Assembly (NCBI RefSeq): GCF_901709675.1
Contig: NC_051092.1
Coordinates: 15,104,991-15,168,990 of the forward strand
From: Syngnathus acus
Lineage: Eukaryota; Chordata; Actinopteri; Syngnathiformes; Syngnathidae
Reading direction: 5' to 3'
DNA: 64,000 bases
The notes under the pieces are model-generated. The model had not been told where the DNA came from, did no database searches, and saw nothing but the letters and a program-made list of their open reading frames with translations. Both the position numbers and the translations under genes were made by a program. Within the stretch, counting starts at the first letter, position 1, and the number at the start of each line of letters is the position of its first letter. Below, one piece after another: positions 57,195-64,000 of the stretch.

Positions 57195-57274
<80 letters not shown>
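57169..57274 (+). repeat. Compound (CACG)n and (CA)n microsatellite
   Basis: A GAACACAC run, then eight or so GCAC units, then about 20 CA units. ORFs through it on either strand are artefacts. Confidence 0.95.
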
Positions 57275-57276
<2 letters not shown>

Positions 57277-57299
57277 AGGTAAGGACAACATGAAGCTTT

Positions 57300-57670
57300 A
57301 TTTTGCCACACTTAGAAAAATGTTCAACATAGCGTTTTACCGTAATGAAATTAATTTCATTTCATATGACATGAAATTTATGACCTTGATATGTGAAATT
57401 TACCATGTTCAAACATAGATTTGATCACTTTCAACATGACACTTGCCACAGTTAAGTGTTAAATGTAAAATGTGAAATCTGTTACGTTAAAACATGAAAC
57501 TTAACATGATAAAAATTAAAATGTCACTTCAAAATGTGAAATTTTGCACTTTTGAACGTGAAACTTAAGATATGAAAAAATATATTAAAACCTAAAAAGT
57601 CAGGTTTTACTGTGGAGCTTATCACCTTAAAACGGGAAATGTATTAGGTACAAACGTGAAATATTTCACT
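57300..57670 (+). repeat. Degenerate repeats around AACRTGAAA
   Basis: Words such as AACATGAAACTTAACATG, AACGTGAAACTTAAG and AAACGTGAAATATTT recur about every 25-35 bases. It looks like a decayed minisatellite. Confidence 0.5.
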
Positions 57671-58118
57671 GCTTTTTTCCACTGGTATGACAGCAATATG
57701 CTTCTAAAAGTGTGTGAGTGGCGAATTTTATGATTTTTGTAAATAGTATTTAAAATTCATTCACTGCCAGTGACAAATATGTATCCATTGTGTTTTTTTT
57801 TTGTTTTTTTACAGGGATATGTGGGGACCGAAATTGCCAAAATTTGGAGTATGAGAATAATCTACACATGGCCAAATATTGCTTGGACTTTAGGGCAAAG
57901 ATTAAAAAACAAGGCAATTTACACACAACCACTAGGGATTTATTCGATGCTGGCTAATGTCGAATTCCTGAATAAGCACACACTACAAGATTGGATTGTG
58001 GAGAAACCTGCCCAAGCTAACTAAAACCTGCACCCCGGACTGGACTTCAATCAGTTACATATTACACACTGTGTAGATATCCTGTTGCAGTCACTGGTAG
58101 TGAGTGGTTCATATAGTT

Positions 58119-58449
58119 TCAAGTCAAGTCAAGTTTATTTGTATAGCCCTAAATCACAAGCAGTCTCAAAGGGCTTCACATAGACAAAAATTGACAATTA
58201 TTCTCAAAGCATCCCCTGATCTTAAGCTCCCAAAAGGGCAAGGAAAAACTCAAAAACCCCTGCCAGGGGAAAATGAGAAACCTTGAGAAGGGACCACAGA
58301 TGGAAGGATCCCCCTTTCAGGATCACCAGGTTGAAATGGATGCAGAGAGGGCACAAATAATACATAATATGAAAATCAATGAAAAAAAAAAGTGGATGTC
58401 CAAGTCAGAGCGAGGGGCTGCCGGAGGAGCCCTCTACTATCCTGGCAGT
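58119..58449 (-). mobile_element. L2-like LINE family B, 3' UTR fragment
   Basis: It matches 34564-34890 closely, starting TTTCAAGTCAAGTCAAGTTT. Typical 5'-truncated insertion. Confidence 0.88.
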
Positions 58450-58814
58450 GTTTCAAATTTTGCAAAATCATAACTTGGTTAAAAATCAGCCTATGTACCA
58501 ATAGGACCCTGAATTTTCCTAAATCTGTGTATATTTTATTATTTGTGTATGATTTATCTGTGAATTTTTTTTATATAGATCAGGATCTCCAAAGTCCGGC
58601 CCGCGGGCCAAATCCGGCCCCCGGTTAGATTTTATGCGGCCCGCAGCTTCGATCTTATAATGTATTATTTATGGCCCGCCTGCACTGTCAAACTGAATGA
58701 AAAAAATCATGAAACCTGAAACTGTAATTTCCCCTTTTACCAAAAGGTTGCAGCACCACTTTAATAATATCAGTCTGCATCCGTGCTGCGAACCCCTTTC
58801 CGCTCATTTCTGCC

Positions 58815-58916
58815 ATGGCGACTGCAAAGAAAACGAGGAAAGTTGACATTGAGGGCCGTCGCTTTCAAGACAGATGGGAATTACAATACTTCTTCACTGA
58901 AAATCAAGGCTATTGT
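58815..58916 (+). pseudogene. hAT transposase N-terminus, interrupted
   Basis: The ATG at 58815 opens MATAKKTRKVDIEGRRFQDR, WELQYFFTENQGY. The frame is cut by the foldback insertion and resumes at about 59122 (QGYCVCLIC) with a stop soon after. This resembles GTF2IRD2-type hAT transposases, the same group as the C-terminal remnants at 1461 and 2640. Confidence 0.7.
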
Positions 58917-59121
58917 TACTTCACTGGTTCTTCTATATCAAACAATTTGTTTTAGGTTTAGGTTGTTTTAAAGACGCGTCACAACCACATCAGTGACACT
59001 CTGATGAAGGCGGAAGAACCCGCCGAAACATGTCAGGTAAATGAACCTAAAACAAATTGTTTGATATAGAAGAACCAGTGAAGTAATTGAAAAAGAAAAA
59101 ACAAGATGAACCTAGTACAAC
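58917..59121 (+). mobile_element. Foldback short element, copy B, with 13-bp TSD
   Basis: TCAAGGCTATTGT flanks it exactly (58904-58916 and 59122-59134). The terminal arms of about 40 bases are inverted: ACTTCACTGGTTCTTCTATA at left and its reverse ending at 59078. Inside is CTCTGATGAAGGCGG, AAGAA, CCCGCCGAAACATGTCAGG. An A-rich 3' tail, AAAAAGAAAAAACAAGATGA, ends CCTAGTACAAC. It interrupts the transposase frame of the surrounding hAT element. Confidence 0.85.
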
Positions 59122-59167
59122 TCAAGGCTATTGTGTTTGTCTAATTTGTTAAGAGACGGTTGCCTTG

Positions 59168-59547
59168 TGTTAGGGTTGATAGATTAGTTTGATCCTATGA
59201 TTATGTTGAAATGTAACCTGTAATAATTAACCTAGCTTGTCCTGTCTTAACAAAAGTAGTAGAACAAAGTGCTAAGATCTTTTGAACTGATTGACCAGCT
59301 GCAGAGGAAGCAATCAAAGTTGTTCTGTTTACACAATGTCGTAAAAGACCCCCTGCTATGCTTTGACCAGAGGCCAGGGGCTTCAACCCCATCCTGTCCA
59401 CTCTCACCCCCACCCTGTTTCTCTCAATAAAAATGCTCTTGCAAGAGGCCTGAGTCAGACCTCATTCGATCATTGCTGTATGCACAGCGACGAATGACTT
59501 TCCACTTGCAAGTGCTTAAATAAGTTAGAGTGAGAACCAATCTAACA
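59168..59547 (+). mobile_element. Solo LTR with perfect 5-bp TSD
   Basis: It begins TGTTAGGGTTGATAG and ends ACCAATCTAACA. CCTTG flanks both sides (59163-59167 and 59548-59552). CTCAATAAAAATGC near 59425 supplies a poly(A) signal and sets orientation. The same LTR occurs at 40366-41093 with a primer-binding site and at 45648-45871 as a fragment. Confidence 0.92.
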
Positions 59548-59696
59548 CCTTGTTTAAGGAAAGAGACACTACCAGACTAAACATGCTAACACATACGACA
59601 AGCTAACAGGGAGTGACCATGCTGATAAAGTAAAGCAGCTCTAAGATGAACTGGCATCACAATAGCGATTCTTCATGCGGGGCTGTGAGTCAAAAG

Positions 59697-61311
59697 TACC
59701 GTAATTTTCGGACTCTAAGTCGCGTTTCTTTTCATAGTTTGGGTGGGGGGGCGACTTATAATGAGGAGCGACTTATATGTGAATTTTTTCAAAAATCGTC
59801 AAAAAAAAAAAAAAAAGTGAAACCGCGATGCAGCAAGGGATTACTGTAATTTGAATTTCAAGTGAGGTCAGCAGCGCGGCGCGGCGGTTGTTTACAAAAA
59901 GGACAAAGATTGATCACGGGATGACGAAGATGACGAAGGGCCCCACGTACACCCTCAAACAGATGTCCTGCCCCCTCGAATCAAACTTTTAGAAGTGAAA
60001 AATCCGCTGATAGAAACACAGGTTAATCAGCCCCCTCTCTTCTCTCATGTCGGTGCAGTGTGTGTCCTCACACAGCCTGCTGTCAGGACTCCGCGCCCCT
60101 CCGTAAACATCCAATCACTGTGAGTATGCAAATGAGGCAAGACGCAGCCAGAGAGTGTCAAGTTACAGTCAGCGCGGTAGGAGTTGGAAGAAGCAGTAAA
60201 AACTCCACCAAACTCGTCGTAATGACCCGTGATATAACTAATGATTAACGACAACTCAAATAATAGTTAATATGACATTCATATTATATGTTTCCCCCCC
60301 CCTGAGAGATTGCCACCTTATTGTGGTCAGGGGGTTTGCGTGCCTCAGTGACCCTAAGAGCAATACCAGCAGAAGCTTTAATCTTCAGGTGGGACACCCA
60401 AGCTGGACAGGTCTTAGTCTAGAGGCCTGACAGAGTGCAATCCACTTCTCCAGGTTGAGATCTGGACACACAGCTAACAACTGCCGTGAAGAAAACACTA
60501 ACAGTGTTAAAAATGTGTAAAAAAAAAAAAAAAAGAACATGCCCCCTTCACATTTCTGACTGCCCCCTCTTATGTGCATTCCTAGAACCGGCCCTGACGC
60601 CCGGTCCTATTCTATGGATCTCTTTTCCACCTCCGTGCCTGGAAGTCCACGCCGCCACACACCTCGAAGTTTGTTTTGTTAAATAAAGAGCCGTTTACCA
60701 AACCCACGTCTTTCCTTGTATTTTGTTAACGCTACAATATAGTTATATACTAGATCTGTGGAATAACGACGAGGCTGACGTCAGGGCGCACACGCGCCGT
60801 TGTTGACAAAGGACGAGGAATTTCATCGATGGATTTAATGATTTAGAGTGCACAGATGGTTTGATAATATTATTGCTTATATAATAGTTATTTGATATCT
60901 AATTTATATATCGTTATATGGGCCTGTGGAATATTTTGAAGTGCAAGCGCCGTCAGCGGCGCGCACGCATTGTTGACAAAGGACGATTGATGGATTTAAT
61001 GAATTGGAGTGACAGATGGTTTTATAAATGTGTTATTTATGTAATAGTTTGTTTTAATAACTCTGAATGTTACGTCAGGCCCGTTCTCAGCTCTTCGTTT
61101 GTGTTTATGTCACGTTAGCATACCTATCGTTTAGCCTGTTGTTGCTCGTTCATGTCTGTTCTTGGTGTTGGATTTTGTCGAATAAATTTACCCCCGAAAT
61201 GCGATTTATACTCCGGAGCGACTTATATATGGTTTTTTTTCACGTTATTGTGCATTTTATGGCTAATGCGACCTATATTCCGGAGCGACTTTTAGTCCGA
61301 AAATTACGGTA
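59697..61311. mobile_element. MITE family 1, copy C
   Basis: The ends are TACCGTAATTTTCGGACTCT and the inverse of TTAGTCCGAAAATTACGGTA. The right half carries AATAAAGAGCCGTTTACC, GACAAAGGACGATTGATGGA and CCTGTTGTTGCTCGTTCATG as in copy A. The left half differs, so this copy is not a full palindrome. Confidence 0.85.
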
Positions 61312-61631
61312 AATATTACTAAAGCAAGCTAGGAAGTGGCCATGTTAATAGCTAAACATGACAAACCTTTTACTGAAGATACATTTATCAAAGACTGTGT
61401 GACTGTTTTTTAGACTAAGTTTTAATAATAACTGACAACTTCGCATTACTTATAACTCCTGTTTAAAATGTTAATGAGGCAAAAATATTTTTAAACTCAT
61501 GTTAATTTAAGGTATTCCATACAGTTTGTTCAATGTTATCTGACTCTTCAGATATGAATGAAAGGCAATATTTGTGTTTTTGGAGTTGTTCACATCTGCC
61601 TGAGTGGCTTGTATTTGGTTATTTTGTCATT

Positions 61632-61709
61632 TGAAAAATAAAGACAATTGTGACAATGAAAATTGTTTTATGAAAAATAAAGACAATTGTGACAATGAAA
61701 ATTGTTTTA
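61632..61709 (+). repeat. Two-copy 39-bp tandem repeat
   Basis: TGAAAAATAAAGACAATTGT plus 19 further bases occurs twice exactly in tandem. Confidence 0.95.
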
Positions 61710-62139
61710 TAACAGTGTGTATGTCCAAAAAACTATTGGCCCCCGGGCCCCTTCACTTTATCAAATCTGGCCCTCCTTGCAAAGAGTTTGTACACCCCTG
61801 ATATAGATTGTTCTATCATTAAAATTTAAAAATACAAAGGAGATCTGAGTATTCCTAGCTCAAATGACCATAGCAGTCAAATTGACGACGTGCTTTTTAC
61901 AAGGGGTGTCATATTTCACTTTTCCTTTAATTTGCTACAATTTCAAGTTCTTTCTCCTGCTCGATAGTTTGGTTTTTATTCTTTGTGATGGCTGAGACTT
62001 GATGAGGAAAAATCCTATGGAGGAGCATGTTCTGAGAGTGATGTCTCTTTTTTATTGGGCGAATTGTCATGTTGCTTTGAGAGTGACTCATGAGTAATAT
62101 CAGAAGTGGCTGCTAGCAAAAAAAAAACAACAAGCACGG

Positions 62140-62480
62140 GGGGAGCAGATCTCTCACAGGGGTCGCCGCAGCGGGGCCAAGAGGCGGGGGCCGGACCCGG
62201 TCAACACCGGCCAGATGAGCAGGATGGCTGACTTAGGCCGGTTTGACCCATGCATGCAGCCATCCTGGCGGCACAAGAAAAATATCTGCCAAGGTGCAGT
62301 GGTAGGCTCCAGCATCGCCGAGTGGACGACCGAACCTGGGACGGCCCCGACTGTGGCCACACATCATCGCGGCTAACATAACATGACAAATAAAGACAAA
62401 GAGAAAGGAGGAAAGAAAGATAGAGAGAGAAAAGATAGAACACTGCTGGGAGGCTGCTACTTCCCTTGAACTTGCCGAAG
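62140..62480. repeat. GC-rich unassigned segment plus left arm of an inverted repeat
   Basis: 62140-62360 is GC-rich (GGGTCGCCGCAGCGGGGCCA) in AT-rich surroundings and looks like imported repeat sequence. ACACTGCTGGGAGG at about 62440 is the inverse of CCTCCCAGCAGTGT at about 62770, with purine-rich flanks also inverted. No coding motif was recognised. Confidence 0.4.
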
Positions 62481-62754
62481 CACTAAAGGTCCAGAAACCT
62501 TACAGTCTATCAATGCAAGCCAAGGAAAATTATCCCCATCCTAAACACTGTCCACACACCATCAACGACCATTTGGTCGTTATATAATACAAGAGAACCA
62601 AGGTTGGAGTAAATGTGCTTGATCAAATGGCAAGGGAACACACCAACATGAAGCTTGCCCTTTCGCAGTCTTCTCTATTCTCTAGTATTTTTGACCTGGA
62701 TGCCATAAATGCGTTGATCCCATTGCAGAATTCTTTTTTTTTTGGGATGTTGCA

Positions 62755-62825
62755 GTTGTGAGTGGCAACCTCCCAGCAGTGTTCTCTCTTTTCTCTCCAT
62801 TTTCTCTTTATTTTCTTCTTTCCTA
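62755..62825. repeat. Right arm of the inverted repeat
   Basis: CAACCTCCCAGCAGTGTTCT and the following CTCTTTTCTCTCC mirror 62395-62460. Confidence 0.6.
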
Positions 62826-63177
62826 CTTTCTTTTTGTCTGTAATGTAGTAGTTGTATGTAGGTATTTTTGGAGAAACAGGTGTGTGTAGTTGCGTACAAT
62901 GATTTGTATGAGTGCAAGTATGAGTTGTGTACTTGTGTAAAGTGATTTGTATGCGTGTCGGTTTGAGTTGTGTTCTTGTAAAATAATTTCTCAGGAAAGG
63001 AGTTCTGTTCTTTAAAACACAAATACAAAACAAAATTACAAGTGCTCAAATCTTAAAACACAAATACATATCGTAATTACAAGTGCTCAAATCTTAAAAC
63101 ACAAGTCACACATTTTTCCTTCCACTTACAAATCACGAATCTGAACTCACGGAGATATTTGGTGAAAAAGGCGAGGC

Positions 63178-63215
63178 TGTCTGTCCGTCTGTCCGTCTGT
63201 CTGTCTATCTGCGTG
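63178..63215 (+). repeat. (CTGT/CCGT)n microsatellite
   Basis: CTGTCTGTCCGTCTGTCCGT continues for about nine tetranucleotide units. Confidence 0.9.
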
Positions 63216-63219
63216 TGGA

Positions 63220-64000
63220 GATTTTTACTCTATATGCATTCATGTAGCTTTTAAGTCCATAACCACAATATAATGACTGCATTAGTGCGTTAGCTTTTTT
63301 TCCTTTTATTGACTTTTGCGGCAAGACTTAGAGTCTTACATGATGACTGTGGAATGCAACTGTGGTGTTGGGAATTCGTAATAACCTGTGTGCATGTGTG
63401 AGGGTGGTATATGTGTGCGCGCATGCGTGTGTATGTCCATCTCTGGACACGCGCGAGTGAAAGGCTGTTAACGGTCGATAGGTAACGCTGGCTTTCGTGG
63501 CAAAGGGACATCAGTAAATTGGGGAGGCATTAGAGAAGAGATACAATTTAACCAGGATTTAAAACAATAATGGGTTTGTGGTCAGCTTCCATTAACATGG
63601 TTGAATGATGACGGATAATTTATAATGATGGTGTGGAATTTGTTAATGCCTGCCTGAGTATATCTGTAATAGATTGACTAAAGGTACTGAATCGGCATAA
63701 TGCAGCATAGTAAGTGATTGGATAAAATGCTCAGTGATAATGACTTGAAACATTATCCATTTATCTAGGATTGGTTTACGCTTCCCTCTGCATTTTGGTC
63801 AAATTACCTAGAAAACAATCAATATTTATGAGACAAAAACTGAAAACTATCAGATTTGAATGCCAGCAAAAAAAAAAACAATTTACCTGTTTGGAAAACA
63901 GTCACTTTGATAAATCATGAAAGCAAAAAAAAACACATCAACTACGAAGATCTGATTTGGTACCTCAAGTGTTGAAAAATATATTTATATATTTATGTTT
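63220..64000. other. Nothing recognised
   Basis: AT-rich sequence with no repeat termini, splice pattern or domain motif. Confidence 0.5.

Larger units (their letters stand above)
58581..61800 (+). mobile_element. hAT element with perfect 8-bp TSD and nested insertions
   Basis: The left end is CAGGATCTCCAAAGTCCGGC; the right end is the inverse of CAGGGGTGTACAAACTC. ATATAGAT flanks both sides (58573-58580 and 61801-61808). The ends match only partly, the left having drifted. It contains the transposase N-terminus at 58815, the foldback element copy B, a solo LTR and MITE family 1 copy C. Confidence 0.85.

Noticed and set aside
57059-57418. ORFs rich in CVCV or THTH
   Set aside because: Translations of the CA/CACG microsatellite.
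57770-58024. Possible exon after TTTTTTTACAG at 57816 (GYVGTEIAKIWSMRIIYTWP...)
   Set aside because: The acceptor-like tract is convincing, but the 70 codons match no family I know and no donor partner is evident. It could be a 3' UTR.
1-64000. CRISPR array, bacterial operons, rRNA or stand-alone tRNA genes
   Set aside because: None seen. tRNA-like A/B boxes belong to SINEs, and the periodic repeats do not have the repeat-spacer form of CRISPR.

Overview
This window looks like teleost fish nuclear DNA. It has split genes with GT-AG introns, an MHC class I gene, a gene for the centromeric histone CENP-A, fish-type tRNA-derived SINEs, several L2-like LINEs, and a dense layer of hAT, Tc1/mariner and pogo-like DNA transposons. 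Calls rest on reading frames, splice signals, terminal repeats and target-site duplications (TSDs) read by eye; no searches were run.

Two host genes are supported, both on the plus strand. CENP-A lies at 13925-15095 (four in-phase coding exons, 193 aa), followed by a decayed tandem copy of its last exon and 3' UTR at about 15325-15555. An MHC class I alpha-chain gene has its alpha1, alpha2, alpha3 and transmembrane exons at 23560-23826, 24875-25153, 26746-27048 and 45010-45128. All junctions are phase 1. A candidate leader exon at 17063-17114 has the matching phase and would make a 339-residue protein. The intron before the transmembrane exon is about 18 kb and is filled with transposons.

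Layout. 1-1372: 5' end of a Ty3/gypsy-like element on the minus strand, with an open gag-protease frame running off the left edge. 1373-13000: stacked hAT elements, MITEs, SINEs and satellite-like repeats. 13000-15600: CENP-A. 15800-22633: SINEs, a LINE remnant and a giant foldback MITE. 22634-27048: MHC exons 2-4. 27430-44850: the transposon-filled intron, including an apparently complete hAT element (27486-30146) inside a Tc1-like element, two solo or partial LTRs, and LINEs. 45000-45160: MHC transmembrane exon. 45245-56806: mostly LINEs and a BEL/Pao fragment. 56807-64000: microsatellites and a 3.2 kb hAT element (58581-61800) that carries nested insertions.

Most of the window is mobile DNA. 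Many insertions can be ordered because each sits inside another with an exact TSD. The least familiar structures are a foldback short element with a hammerhead-like core (two copies, each flanked by direct repeats), a 2.8 kb near-perfect palindrome inside a MITE, a MITE family that appears to have carried a SINE with it, and a field of degenerate ACTAGT motifs.
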